Shown here: positions 36,336 through 45,556 of the stretch, one piece after another
Numbering within the stretch: position 1 is the stretch's first letter
Layout of the letters: every line of letters begins with the position of its first letter
Assembly (NCBI GenBank): GCA_035911135.1
Contig: JAMHWD010000011.1
Coordinates: 62,001-126,000, forward strand
Direction of reading: 5' to 3'
Length of the DNA stretch: 64,000 bases
Source: JAMHWD01 sp035911135
Lineage (GTDB): Bacteria; Pseudomonadota; Alphaproteobacteria; Micavibrionales; Micavibrionaceae
Translations under genes and position numbers: made by a program
The notes under the pieces: generated by a model
The model's input: only the letters and a program-made list of their open reading frames with translations
Database searches by the model: none
Told to the model about the DNA's origin: nothing

Positions 36336-37124
36336 TCAGTTGGCGGCGCGCGCTGCTTCAACCGCTTCGAGCAAGGCATCCTTGCCGACATAGCCGCGGA
36401 AGATTTTCTCGCCCACGATAAAGCCGGGCGTACCCTGAATACCGATGGCTTGCGCGATCTGCACGCTGTCATTGATCAGGGCCTGCGTCTCTTCACTGGC
36501 GATATCGGTCTTGGCTTTTTCAATATCAAGGCCGGCCTTTTTCGCCATATCGGTCAGCGCCGCTTCGTTCTTCTCGCCTTGGAAATTCATCAGCTCGGTG
36601 TGCAGCTCGAAATATTTGCCCTGCTTATGCGCGGCAACGGCCCATTTCGCAGCATCCAGCGAGCTGGGGCCCAGAATCGGCATTTCCATGAAGACGAATT
36701 TGATTTTCTTGTCCTCTTTGGAAAGAGCCTGAATATCCGGGAAAGCCTTCTTGCAGTAACCGCAATTATAATCAAAGAATTCAACCACGATCACATCGGC
36801 ATCTTTTGCGCCGATGAAGGGGAATTTGTCGCTGGCAAAGACCTGCTCATATTCCTTGATCTTGGTCAGGGCCTGCTGGTCCTGTTCTTTTTGCTGCTTT
36901 TCCTGCAGGGCCTGCATGGCCTCGACAATGACTTCCGGGTTGGACATCAGATAGTCCTTAATCACCCCGCCGATTTCTTCCTTCTGGGCGGCAGAAAACC
37001 CGCCAGCGGCCGGCGCGGCTTCTTCAGCCTTGAGCATCGCAGGCGCGGCAGCAACGGCGCCAATCACCAGACCGGCAATAACGGCTTTTTTAAAAGAAGC
37101 GGCGCGGAACGGAATTTTATACAT
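36336..37124 (-). CDS. DsbA/Com1-family thiol oxidoreductase (CGYC)
   Basis: 262 residues: signal peptide, an N-terminal helical part rich in Gln/Lys (EAMQALQEKQQKEQDQQA), then a thioredoxin fold with FDYNCGYCKKAFP and cis-Pro loop IQGTPGFIVGEKIFRG. Com1-like proteins of this layout are periplasmic disulfide enzymes. The ATG at 37124 is preferred because AAGGAG lies 10 nt before it; an ATG three codons upstream (37133) sits too close to that site. Confidence 0.92.
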   Translation of the reverse strand: MYKIPFRAASFKKAVIAGLVIGAVAAAPAMLKAEEAAPAAGGFSAAQKEEIGGVIKDYLMSNPEVIVEAMQALQEKQQKEQDQQALTKIKEYEQVFASDKFPFIGAKDADVIVVEFFDYNCGYCKKAFPDIQALSKEDKKIKFVFMEMPILGPSSLDAAKWAVAAHKQGKYFELHTELMNFQGEKNEAALTDMAKKAGLDIEKAKTDIASEETQALINDSVQIAQAIGIQGTPGFIVGEKIFRGYVGKDALLEAVEAARAAN

Positions 37125-37207
37125 ATCAGTCATTCTCCTTGGGTGTTCGGCCTCTCGGCCTAAATCAGGCATATAATATAGTGCAAAGCGGCAACCCTGC
37201 CTAGGGC

Positions 37208-38560
37208 CTATTCATCCTCCGCCGGGTCGCGCGATTCAATATAGGTCAGAATATCGCGCGCCTTGACGTATTCCCGCGATCCTTGCGGCAATGTCTGCAA
37301 CGCGCCTTCGGCCTGTTGCTTGGCGTAATCGAATTTCCGCTGTAGCAGGGCTTCTTCGGCCAGATGCAGCTTGGCAATGTCCTCGCGGCCCTGACGGCCA
37401 TAGATCGTGGCCAGCAAGCGGTGCGCGCGCGATGAATTGGGCTCGTCTTTCAAGGCGCGTTCCAGATTATCCCGCGCCTCATCCAGCGAACCGCCCCCTT
37501 CCAGCAGGGCATGGGCATAAGCAATGCGGATCAGCGGCGCTGATGGCTTTAATTCCACCGCCTTGCGGTAAGGCGCAATACCGTCCTTCACACGGCCGAA
37601 TTCAACCTGCATCTGGCCCAGCAATTCATAAAAATACGGGTTCTGCGGCTCCGATTCGATCAGGGCCTTGGTCAGATCAATGGCCGTATCCACATTATTC
37701 TGGCGGTATGCGGCAATGGCTCTGGCGTAACGCGCCGGGATCGACTGATCGGAATCGCTGAAGGCCCATGCCACCTGCCCCGGATTAAGGAATGCCAGCA
37801 ATTTGGCTTTCATGCGGATATGCTGCTCGCGCCAGCTATCCGGCCAGCCCTTATTCAGGAACACGGATGACCGGCCGGCATTTTCCACCGCCTCGACGCG
37901 GTTGCTGGTCAAGGGGTGGGTACGGACATATTCGCTTTGCTGGCTGGCGGGCAGTAATTCCTCTGATTCCAGCTTCTGCAGAAAGCTGGCCAGCCCTGCG
38001 GGGTCCATCTCCGCTCTGGCCAGAAAGCTGATCGCGGCCTGATCGGCGGCGGATTCATTGACCCGGCTATGGGTCAGGTAATTGCGCTGGGCGATATTCG
38101 TCGCGCCCGACATGATGGCCGAGGCCGCCGCGCCGTTGCCCGATGCCACCGCCGCGCCGATCCCCAAGACCATCCCTAGAATACTTTCCACCGAAGCCCG
38201 TTCCATCGCCGCGCGGGCGCGGATCAAATGGCCGCCGGTAATATGCCCCAATTCATGGGCAAACACGCCGATCAGCTCGCCGGGGTTATCGGTGCGCTCG
38301 ATCAGGCCGGTATAGATAAAGATATTCGCGCCGCCTGCCACAAAGGCATTGAGTTGCGAGCTTTGCACGATAATGACCTTCACGCTGCCGCGGCTCATAT
38401 CGGCGGCGGCCAGAATGGGCTCGGACCACTGGCCGATAATCTCCTCGATCTCGGTATCGCGGATCACGCTGGGGATGCCCTGCGCGCTGGCCGGGCGGAT
38501 GGCAGCCGGCGGCATCAGCAATGCCATAATCAGGGCGATTTTTAGAATCTTTCGGATCAT
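37208..38560 (-). CDS. M48 metalloprotease with TPR repeats (BepA-like)
   Basis: A periplasmic zinc protease of 450 residues, related to BepA/YfgC, which guards outer-membrane protein assembly. Signal peptide (ALIMALLMPPAAIRPASA), zinc motif HELGHITGGH (HEXXH) with the third ligand in NESAADQAAI, and THPLTSNRVEAV typical of the family. The C-terminal half (about 260-440) holds TPR-type helical repeats. In alphaproteobacteria this gene commonly stands next to dsbA and aroQ, as here. Confidence 0.94.
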   Translation of the reverse strand: MIRKILKIALIMALLMPPAAIRPASAQGIPSVIRDTEIEEIIGQWSEPILAAADMSRGSVKVIIVQSSQLNAFVAGGANIFIYTGLIERTDNPGELIGVFAHELGHITGGHLIRARAAMERASVESILGMVLGIGAAVASGNGAAASAIMSGATNIAQRNYLTHSRVNESAADQAAISFLARAEMDPAGLASFLQKLESEELLPASQQSEYVRTHPLTSNRVEAVENAGRSSVFLNKGWPDSWREQHIRMKAKLLAFLNPGQVAWAFSDSDQSIPARYARAIAAYRQNNVDTAIDLTKALIESEPQNPYFYELLGQMQVEFGRVKDGIAPYRKAVELKPSAPLIRIAYAHALLEGGGSLDEARDNLERALKDEPNSSRAHRLLATIYGRQGREDIAKLHLAEEALLQRKFDYAKQQAEGALQTLPQGSREYVKARDILTYIESRDPAEDE

Positions 38561-38693
38561 ATCAATCTATATACGCGCGCGGCCTCGCAATTACATGCGA
38601 AAAATGCAAAAATTTTTGCTGGTCTTGACGGATGCGGCATTTTATAGGATTATATTCCTTTATATGACTGGCCAGCAAGGAGGTGTACGTGTC

Positions 38694-38825
38694 ATGAAAA
38701 AACAGTCAAAACGCGAAAACGAACTGAGTAACTCGAATCATACTTTAAAAACAATGTGTTATTTTCTGATTTCGGAAAATGTACCGGCAAAAAGGGCCGA
38801 AAAACGTGGAAATTATTTACTATAA
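38694..38825 (+). CDS. Small ORF overlapping a membrane-protein gene
   Basis: 43 codons with a near-perfect ribosome site (AAGGAGGTG, 10 nt before the ATG). The peptide is basic and polar at first (MKKQSKRENELSNSN), then HTLKTMCYFLISENV. Its last 20 bp overlap the GTG start of the next gene, so it may be a translated leader that couples translation. No homologue known to me; the strong ribosome site is the main support. Confidence 0.5.
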   Translation: MKKQSKRENELSNSNHTLKTMCYFLISENVPAKRAEKRGNYLL

Positions 38826-39150
38826 TCTTGATCTGATCTGGCTGCCGATGGTGTTTGTTATCATGCACAAGCATCAGCGCTGGACCGCCTTCGGCTTTCT
38901 GGTGTCCTGCATGCTGGTCATGCGCCTGCAGGTCGAGCTGATGGAGGGCGGCGGGTTTCACCACGGCATCCTGCCCATCATGCAATCCACCGTCTTTGAC
39001 CGGGCGGCTGTGATCTATAATATTTTCTACATCGTCTATTTCGTGATGGCCTATTTTTCACGGCTTTCCATGCCTGCCGTTTTTCTGGGCGCGTCAATCT
39101 CGATCTTTTTTATGGCGTTTTTCGTCTCATCCCTGTTAATGATCCTGTGA
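38806..39150 (+). CDS. Small multi-pass membrane protein
   Basis: 114 residues from GTG at 38806 (AAAGGG about 10 nt upstream), or 123 from ATG at 38779. Four hydrophobic segments: LDLIWLPMVFVIM, WTAFGFLVSCMLVMRLQ, AVIYNIFYIVYFVMAYF and PAVFLGASISIFFMAFFVSSLLMIL. The intervening sequence has HHG and a few charged residues. Function unknown. It ends 13 bp before rlmE and may be co-transcribed with it. Confidence 0.7.
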   Translation: MEIIYYNLDLIWLPMVFVIMHKHQRWTAFGFLVSCMLVMRLQVELMEGGGFHHGILPIMQSTVFDRAAVIYNIFYIVYFVMAYFSRLSMPAVFLGASISIFFMAFFVSSLLMIL

Positions 39151-39163
39151 AAAGAGAAACACC

Positions 39164-39829
39164 ATGTCACGCAATAAACCAAAGAAAACCGTCAAAGGCG
39201 GAAAAGTCCGCAAGGCTTCCTCCAAGCGCTGGCTGGACCGCCAGATCAATGACCCTTATGTGCATAAAGCGCAAGCCGAGGGCTATCGCAGCCGCGCGGC
39301 CTTCAAGCTCAAGGAAATCGACGAGAAGCTGAACCTCCTGAAAAAAGGCATGATTGTCGTTGACCTTGGCGCGGCGCCCGGCGGCTGGTGTCAGGTGGCG
39401 GCCGAGAAAGGCTGCAAGAAAATCGTGGCCATTGATCTTCTGGCCATTGATGAAATTCCGGGCGTTGATTTCGTGCAGATGGATTTCATGGATGATGCCG
39501 CGCCCGATAAGCTAAAAGGCATGATCGGCGGGGACGGGCTTGTCGATATCGTCCTTAGCGACATGGCCCCCAACACGATCGGCCACAAACAAACCGATCA
39601 CCTGCGTATCATGGCGGTGGTCGAGGCGGCTTATTATTTCGCCTGCGAGATATTAAAACCCGATGGCATTTTCGTGGCCAAGGTTTTTCAGGGCGGGGCG
39701 CAAAATACCCTGCTGGCGGAGATGAAGCGCAGTTTCAAATCCACCAAGCATATCAAGCCGCCTGCCAGCCGCAAGGAAAGCTCGGAGCAGTTTCTGGTCG
39801 CCACCGGGTTTCGCGGCGGGCAGGAATAA
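39164..39829 (+). CDS. rlmE: 23S rRNA 2'-O-methyltransferase RlmE
   Basis: Methylates U2552 of 23S rRNA (E. coli numbering). 221 residues with the KDKE tetrad of the FtsJ family: Lys in RSRAAFKLKEID, Asp in VLSDMAPNTIG, Lys in GIFVAKVFQGG, Glu in RKESSEQFLV; SAM-binding VVDLGAAPGGWCQVA. A basic N-terminal extension (KPKKTVKGGKVRKASSKR) may bind rRNA. The rlmE-guaB neighbourhood is common in alphaproteobacteria. Confidence 0.96.
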   Translation: MSRNKPKKTVKGGKVRKASSKRWLDRQINDPYVHKAQAEGYRSRAAFKLKEIDEKLNLLKKGMIVVDLGAAPGGWCQVAAEKGCKKIVAIDLLAIDEIPGVDFVQMDFMDDAAPDKLKGMIGGDGLVDIVLSDMAPNTIGHKQTDHLRIMAVVEAAYYFACEILKPDGIFVAKVFQGGAQNTLLAEMKRSFKSTKHIKPPASRKESSEQFLVATGFRGGQE

Positions 39830-39852
39830 GGGCTGGCTGGCTGACTGGCTGA

Positions 39853-40194
39853 TTACTTGTGTTTGACGCGGGTATATTCGTAACCATTGCGATCATAGTA
39901 ACGATAGATAATGACATCGTCATTTTCGTATAATTTCTTACCCAGATAGAGGCGCTTTTTATAGTATCGTTCGCCATCACCGCCCGCGATGATCCCCAAG
40001 GCCCGGCCCACGGACCGGGCGCTGCCGGGTTCTATGGACTCCCGCCTCTCACGCGCCTCGGCGTTACGCTCCTCTTCCCGTGCCTCGCGCCGGCTCAGGC
40101 GCTCTTCCCGGTCGGCATAGGCAGGCGTCACCCCGCCCGCCATAAAGGCGGTCAGCATCAGGGCAAGGACAGCGATGCGGGTTTTTCTGACCAT
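39853..40194 (-). CDS. Exported charged protein, RcnB-like
   Basis: 113 residues starting at ATG 40192-40194 (TGAGGA just upstream). Signal peptide IAVLALMLTAFMAGGVTPAYA, then a highly charged helix (REERLSRREAREEERNAEAR), then a Tyr-rich C-terminal part GERYYKKRLYLGKKLYENDD and YRYYDRNGYEYTRV. The C-terminal repeats are reminiscent of small RcnB/YXWXXGxx-type periplasmic proteins, but no firm family is assigned. Faces rlmE convergently; divergent from guaB. Confidence 0.65.
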   Translation of the reverse strand: MVRKTRIAVLALMLTAFMAGGVTPAYADREERLSRREAREEERNAEARERRESIEPGSARSVGRALGIIAGGDGERYYKKRLYLGKKLYENDDVIIYRYYDRNGYEYTRVKHK

Positions 40195-40351
40195 ATCCTC
40201 AATTATATAGGACCATGGCGGCGATGGTCCAGTTTGCGCCATAATACCGGCGGCAAGGGCGGCAGGCGTAACACGATTTTGCTTTACATTTCCGGCAAAA
40301 CCGCTATATATGCCCTGCAAACACCGATGCCCCGTTGAAAGGCCCGTTTGC

Positions 40352-41842
40352 ATGTTCAAGATTGTAAAATCCCCCGTCATTATCCCCGAAGCCCTGACAT
40401 TTGATGATGTCCTGCTCATTCCCGGCGCCTCGGAAGTCCAGCCCTCGGAAGTCAGCACATCCACGAGGCTGACCCGCGAGATTACACTGAATATCCCTAT
40501 TCTCTCTGCGGCCATGGATACAGTCACCGAAAGCGATATGGCGATTGCACTGGCGCAAAATGGCGGCATGGGCATTTTGCACCGGAACATGGAAATCGAG
40601 GATCAGGTCCGCCACGTCAAGCGTGTGAAGCGTTTTGAATCCGGCATGGTTGCCGATCCCATCACCATCAGCCCCCATGCAACACTGGCCGAAGCGCTGG
40701 AACTTATGGAGCGCAACAGCATCAGCGGCATCCCCGTAACCGAAGAAACCGGCAAGCTGGTGGGCATCCTGACCAACCGCGACGTGCGATTTGCCGACAA
40801 CCCTGCCCAGCCGGTGCGCGAGCTGATGACATCCGAAAACCTTGTGAAGATCTACAACAAGGTGGATAAGGACGAGGCGCGAAAACTCCTCCACCAGCAC
40901 CGCATTGAAAAACTGCTGATCGTGGATAATGCCGAACGCTGCATCGGCCTTGTGACGGTCAAGGATATCGAAAAATCCAAACTCCACCCCAACGCCACCA
41001 AAGACGATCAAGGCCGCCTGCGCGTGGGCGCGGCCGTTGGAACAGGCGACAAGAACGGCGTGGAACGGGCCGAGGCACTGGCAGCGGCTGGCCTTGATGT
41101 GGTGGTTGTCGATACGGCCCATGGCCATTCCCGCGCTGTGCTCGATACGGTTGTCAATATTCGCAAAATTCGCGGCAATAATCTCCAGATCATGGCCGGA
41201 AATGTCGCCACCGCTGAAGCCGCCGAAGCCCTGATCAAGGCCGGCGCGGATGCGATCAAGGTGGGCATTGGGCCCGGCTCCATCTGCACAACCCGCGTGG
41301 TCGCGGGTGTGGGCGTGCCGCAATTGACCGCCGTCATGAATACGGCCGAATACTGCAAGAAAAAGGGCGTGCCTGTCATTGCCGATGGCGGCATCAAATA
41401 TTCCGGCGACTTCGCAAAAGCCATCGCCGCCGGCGCGGATGTCTGCATGATGGGATCCATGTTCGCGGGCACGGACGAAGCACCGGGCGAAGTGATCCTG
41501 TATCAGGGCAGATCGTATAAATCCTATCGCGGCATGGGCTCAGTCGGCGCTATGGTGAAAGGTTCGGCCGATCGTTATTTTCAGGCGGGCACGACACAAT
41601 CCAACAAGCTGGTTCCTGAAGGGATTGAAGGGCGCGTGCCCTACAAAGGCCCGGTGGGCGCGGTTATTCACCAGATGGTCGGCGGTCTTCGTGCTGGTAT
41701 GGGCTATACCGGATGCGCTACAATCAACGAGATGAAAGAAAAAGCGCAATTCATCCGCATGACCTCGGCAGGCTTCCGCGAAAGCCACGTCCATGATGTG
41801 ACCATCACCCGCGAAGCCCCGAACTATAAAGCGGAAAGCTAG
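40352..41842 (+). CDS. guaB: IMP dehydrogenase
   Basis: Oxidises IMP to XMP with NAD, the committed step to GMP. 496 residues from the ATG at 40352 (GAAAGG upstream); the frame opens 14 codons earlier. N-terminal LTFDDVLLIPGASEV, a CBS-domain pair (about 95-215; DPITISPHATLAEALELM, LVGILTNRDVRF, RIEKLLIVDN), catalytic Cys loop GPGSICTTRVVAGVGVPQ, flap region YRGMGSVGAM. The diguanylate cyclase gene begins 4 bp after its stop. guaA is 12 kb downstream. Confidence 0.97.
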   Translation: MFKIVKSPVIIPEALTFDDVLLIPGASEVQPSEVSTSTRLTREITLNIPILSAAMDTVTESDMAIALAQNGGMGILHRNMEIEDQVRHVKRVKRFESGMVADPITISPHATLAEALELMERNSISGIPVTEETGKLVGILTNRDVRFADNPAQPVRELMTSENLVKIYNKVDKDEARKLLHQHRIEKLLIVDNAERCIGLVTVKDIEKSKLHPNATKDDQGRLRVGAAVGTGDKNGVERAEALAAAGLDVVVVDTAHGHSRAVLDTVVNIRKIRGNNLQIMAGNVATAEAAEALIKAGADAIKVGIGPGSICTTRVVAGVGVPQLTAVMNTAEYCKKKGVPVIADGGIKYSGDFAKAIAAGADVCMMGSMFAGTDEAPGEVILYQGRSYKSYRGMGSVGAMVKGSADRYFQAGTTQSNKLVPEGIEGRVPYKGPVGAVIHQMVGGLRAGMGYTGCATINEMKEKAQFIRMTSAGFRESHVHDVTITREAPNYKAES

Positions 41843-41846
41843 TCAT

Positions 41847-43046
41847 ATGTCTGAGCAGGAAATACAAGGCGCCAAAGTCCACACCTATCACGAGCCCGGC
41901 AAGATGCTGACGCTGGGTTATGTTTCAGCGCTTTTGTTTATTGCTCTGGTAACTGTGGGCGCGCATTTCATGATCGCCCATATGGCCGCCGAGCAAAAAA
42001 CCATGGCCGAGACGGTTTACACCGCCGGCAAGCAGCGCATGTTATCCCAGCAGATCACGCAGTTTGGATCGCGTTATAACCGTCGCCATGACCCGGCTGA
42101 GATGGACAAGATGACGCTGGCGCTCCATAAATTCGAGGAAGCGCATAACAAACTCATTCACAACATGCCCAAATGCGTGGCCGCCGAATGCCCGATTGAG
42201 GCGCTGTATTTCGCAGCGCCCAATTTCCTTGACCAGCAGACGCGGGAATTTATCGAGCGCGCCCAATTATACATGACATTCAAATTTGATGATCCTGATC
42301 CGCGCCGCCTTGAGACGCTGGAATATCTGTCCGATCAATCGACAGGGCCTTTGCTGAGCGCGCTGGATGAAGCCATGCAGCTTTATCAGGAAGATGAAAT
42401 CGCCAAGGTCGAGATTATTGATAACTGGCAGCGTTATTCGACCTTGCTGGTACTGATTATTCTCGTAGCTGAGGCCTTTTTTATCTTTCGTCCGCTGATC
42501 AATTATACGCGGCGCTATGCGGAAATCATGACCACGCTGGCCATGCGGGATTCCATGACCAATCTGTATAACCGCCGGGCATTCTTAGAAAAAGGCACGC
42601 CTTTGCTGGTGGGTGAAAACGGCTTATCGCTGCCGGCCTGTGTCGTGATATGCGATATCGACAAATTCAAATCCATCAATGATAAATACGGCCATGATTC
42701 AGGCGATAAGGTTATCAAACATTTCGCCCAGATTATCATGCGGTCCATGCGTGATGATGACCTGATTGCCCGTATCGGCGGCGAGGAATTTGCCATGATC
42801 CTGCCAGGCACTGATTTGAGCAAGGGATTCGTAGCAATTGAGCGGCTGCGAGAGACGGTCATGAACAAGCCCTGCGGCGTGGCCGGCGATGGCGGCGAGC
42901 GAGAGCAGACCATTCATTACACAGCCAGCTTTGGCATCACGGAAGTATCCCTGCCGGAGGCCGATCTCGACAAGATCCTCAAAAAGGCCGATGTGGCCCT
43001 TTACGAGGCCAAGCAGACCGGGCGCAACAAGGTCGTTTCCAGCTGA
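41847..43046 (+). CDS. Diguanylate cyclase with PilJ-type sensor domain
   Basis: 399 residues: membrane helix (about 24-46), a periplasmic PilJ/NarX-like helical sensor with the motif TAGKQRMLSQQITQF, a second membrane helix (STLLVLIILVAEAFFIF, about 195-211), then a GGDEF domain. The active site is RIGGEEFAMIL; an inhibitory RxxD site (RDDD) lies five residues before it, so product feedback is expected. It should make c-di-GMP from GTP. It starts 4 bp after guaB, which makes its precursor. Confidence 0.94.
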   Translation: MSEQEIQGAKVHTYHEPGKMLTLGYVSALLFIALVTVGAHFMIAHMAAEQKTMAETVYTAGKQRMLSQQITQFGSRYNRRHDPAEMDKMTLALHKFEEAHNKLIHNMPKCVAAECPIEALYFAAPNFLDQQTREFIERAQLYMTFKFDDPDPRRLETLEYLSDQSTGPLLSALDEAMQLYQEDEIAKVEIIDNWQRYSTLLVLIILVAEAFFIFRPLINYTRRYAEIMTTLAMRDSMTNLYNRRAFLEKGTPLLVGENGLSLPACVVICDIDKFKSINDKYGHDSGDKVIKHFAQIIMRSMRDDDLIARIGGEEFAMILPGTDLSKGFVAIERLRETVMNKPCGVAGDGGEREQTIHYTASFGITEVSLPEADLDKILKKADVALYEAKQTGRNKVVSS

Positions 43047-43076
43047 TCGCCGGGATGTAATACAGAAGGTTTTGCC

Positions 43077-44165
43077 TTACTGAGAATCAGGTTCTGGCGG
43101 AAGGTTCACGCCCTGCACGCCGTATCCGGCCTCGAACCGCGCGGCCATTGTCTCCAGCGCCGCATCAATCATTTTATAAACCTGGTCTTGTGCATCTTCC
43201 ACCGATCCATGTGTCTGGTTGAATGCATCAAAGGCTATCCGCGCCTCAAGAATTTTCGGCCACTTTTCCTGGACCTTAAAGACATTATCGTAGTCCTGGA
43301 TTTCCTGCGTAATCCCTTCATACCGCGTTTTTGCCGCTTGCCGCGCCTCATCCAGACGCGTCTGGATATCTGCAGGCAGACGTTCCTTTATAACAGTCTC
43401 TCTGTCAGTATCCCGGTAGCGGGGCGGACAATCCAATGTGTTGATAATGGAGCGCCCAATAATATTAGGCCGCATGCGGCAGGATCTGCGTCGATACGTG
43501 GTGGTGATTTCAGTATCCTGATATTTTTCCATGACGATGGTCGATGGATCAATGCCCAGCAAGGATTGCACATCGCCATTCTGATCTTGTTTTGCTTTTT
43601 GCTGGAGGCTCAGGGCATTTTCCCGGCTGGTGAATTTTTCGATAAAATCAGCCTTCAACTGATCGGCATTATCATATACATCCTGATACCATTTGCCGTA
43701 TCCCACCAGCCCGCGCCACTCCATGGCTTGCTCTGCCGCATCATGCAGCGCCTTGGCCTCGCCGAACAGTTCGGGGCTCATAGCGGTCAGCGCTTCCATA
43801 TCACCGAAGGGCCAAAGGACTTTTAATTCTGAGACCTCTTGGGCGGCAATTTCAAAGCCCATCAGGAAATTTCTTTCGACTTCGCGCGTGCCGATGGCCT
43901 TATAGCCCCCAAGCGCATGCACTTTACCAATGATCTCTTCGTGATAGAGGCGCGTGCTGGTGAAGAAATTTTCCTGCTCGCGCGCTGTCTCACGGATATG
44001 CGTATAGCGCGTGACTTCGTCACTTTTTTCCGTGGCGAAATAATCCTCTGGTTCCTGATTGTTGAAGCTGTGGGTGTGAACAAGCGCGGCGATGCCAAAT
44101 GCCGCACTGGCAGATGCCAAAGATTTCCCGGCCAGAATAGCAGCGCGGCGCGGCTGAAATTTCAT
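43077..44165 (-). CDS. Unknown exported helical protein
   Basis: 362 residues. N-terminus basic then AGKSLASASAAFGIAALVHTHS, a probable signal peptide or anchor. The rest is charged and mainly helical with no recognised domain. One short stretch RRRSCRMRPNIIGRS..TLDCPPRYRD near 225-250 holds two Cys that could form a disulfide. Strong ribosome site (CAGGGAGAG) 8 nt before the ATG. It converges on the diguanylate cyclase gene, 30 bp away. Confidence 0.7.
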   Translation of the reverse strand: MKFQPRRAAILAGKSLASASAAFGIAALVHTHSFNNQEPEDYFATEKSDEVTRYTHIRETAREQENFFTSTRLYHEEIIGKVHALGGYKAIGTREVERNFLMGFEIAAQEVSELKVLWPFGDMEALTAMSPELFGEAKALHDAAEQAMEWRGLVGYGKWYQDVYDNADQLKADFIEKFTSRENALSLQQKAKQDQNGDVQSLLGIDPSTIVMEKYQDTEITTTYRRRSCRMRPNIIGRSIINTLDCPPRYRDTDRETVIKERLPADIQTRLDEARQAAKTRYEGITQEIQDYDNVFKVQEKWPKILEARIAFDAFNQTHGSVEDAQDQVYKMIDAALETMAARFEAGYGVQGVNLPPEPDSQ

Positions 44166-44245
44166 GATTACTCTCCCTGTTATTATTATCAGGGCATAAT
44201 AGTCATAACCATAAAGAATGCAAGTTCTGCTGCCTGCTGTGCCCG

Positions 44246-45346
44246 TTAAGCCGCCTTTTGTTTCAAAAACGGATAGTCAGTATAGCCTTCCGCACCGCCT
44301 GCATAAAATGTTTTGGCATCCGGCGGGTTGAGAGGCGCGTCTTCCTTGTAACGCTCAACCAGATCAGGATTGGCGATAAAGGGCACGCCATAAGCCACGG
44401 CATCAGCCGCACCATCTTGAATGGCGCTTTCGCCGCCTTCCCTGTCATAGCCGCCATTGACAATCAGATTGCCTTTATAGGCTTTGCGAATAAGGGGCGT
44501 GATAAATTCACCCGCGCCAGCCAGCATGTGATTTTTGGCCGGCGGTTCCATGACATGCAAAAACGCCAGATCAAATTCATTGAGCATCTCAGCAACATGG
44601 GTAAACAAGGCGGCAGGATTGGAATCGCTCATGTCGTTATAGGGATTGGAAGGCGACAGGCGCAAACCTGTCCGCCCAGCGCCGATGGCCTGTGTAACAG
44701 CGGTGACGATTTCCTTGAGAAACCGGACTCGGTTTTCGATGCTGCCGCCATAAGAATCGGTTCGCTTGTTCGCGCCATCGCGCAGGAACTGGTCAATCAG
44801 ATAACCATTGGCGCCGTGAATCTCGACTCCGTCAAACCCGGCACGAATGGCGCGTTTTGCGGCTTGCGCATAATCGGCAACGATGCCGGGGATTTCAGAT
44901 TCCTCAAGCGCGCGCGGCACTGGATAGGGCTTGCCGGATGCTCTGCGGATATTCTCGGTCGCGGCAATCGCGGAAGGGCCAACCGATTTTTCACCGGCCG
45001 GGATCAGATTTTCATCCACCACGCGCCCCATATGCCAAAGCTGGAGCACAATCTTGCCGCCGCGATCATGGACGGCTTTGGTTGTTTTTTTCCAGCCCTC
45101 CTCCATCGCATCGGTGTAAATGCCCGGCGCCCCCGGCCAGCCATAGCCCTGTTCGGAGATGGCCGTGGCTTCGGAGATAATCAGCCCCGCCGTAGCCCGC
45201 TGGCCGTAATATTCGGCCATCAGGTCATTGGGAATACGGCTGTCCCCGGCCCGGCTACGCGTGAGCGGCGCCATGACCATGCGGTTGGCCAGTGCCAGAT
45301 CGCCAAATTTTACGGAGGAAAACAGAGAATCGGAGGATGCATTCAT
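44246..45346 (-). CDS. Old-yellow-enzyme reductase (NemA-like)
   Basis: An FMN-dependent NADPH ene-reductase of 366 residues that detoxifies electrophiles such as N-ethylmaleimide. TIM-barrel motifs: FGDLALANRMVMAPLTRSRA, LQLWHMGRVV, FDGVEIHGANGYLIDQFL, the SYGGSIENRVRF loop, and GYDREGGESAIQDGAADAVA with the FMN phosphate site. It is downstream of a small ORF and a TetR regulator, all in one direction, and a palindromic operator precedes the small ORF. Confidence 0.95.
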   Translation of the reverse strand: MNASSDSLFSSVKFGDLALANRMVMAPLTRSRAGDSRIPNDLMAEYYGQRATAGLIISEATAISEQGYGWPGAPGIYTDAMEEGWKKTTKAVHDRGGKIVLQLWHMGRVVDENLIPAGEKSVGPSAIAATENIRRASGKPYPVPRALEESEIPGIVADYAQAAKRAIRAGFDGVEIHGANGYLIDQFLRDGANKRTDSYGGSIENRVRFLKEIVTAVTQAIGAGRTGLRLSPSNPYNDMSDSNPAALFTHVAEMLNEFDLAFLHVMEPPAKNHMLAGAGEFITPLIRKAYKGNLIVNGGYDREGGESAIQDGAADAVAYGVPFIANPDLVERYKEDAPLNPPDAKTFYAGGAEGYTDYPFLKQKAA

Positions 45347-45382
45347 GTTTTGAAGCCTTATCTTATATGTTTGCGTAGGGGA

Positions 45383-45520
45383 TTAATGGTCGAATCTTGA
45401 GCCTGGGATATGAATGGCCTGGGTGGAAATTACCTCATCCAAGAGCCTGTCCATGTCCTGACGGGCATAAAACAAAGCGGCTTGAACATGGGGAATTTTA
45501 TGATAATGGGTGCGTGTCAT
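45383..45520 (-). CDS. 45-residue small ORF between TetR gene and old yellow enzyme
   Basis: ATG at 45518-45520 with AAAGGA 10 nt upstream; stop TAA at 45383-45385. The peptide begins MTRTHYHKIPHVQAALFYAR, then QDMDRLLDEVISTQ, and ends GSRFDH; it is His-rich and soluble. It begins 37 bp after the operator at 45559-45572 and ends 36 bp before the reductase, so it would be the first gene of the operator-controlled unit. No family recognised. Confidence 0.55.
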   Translation of the reverse strand: MTRTHYHKIPHVQAALFYARQDMDRLLDEVISTQAIHIPGSRFDH

Positions 45521-45556
45521 AATTTTTTGTCCTTTTTCGTTATATTTTAGTGTACG

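Noticed and set aside
40304..41323. 339-codon open frame on the minus strand
   Set aside because: Shadow of guaB; low-complexity antisense pattern without family motifs.
44258..45400. 380-codon open frame on the plus strand
   Set aside because: Shadow of the old yellow enzyme gene, which has full motif support on the minus strand.
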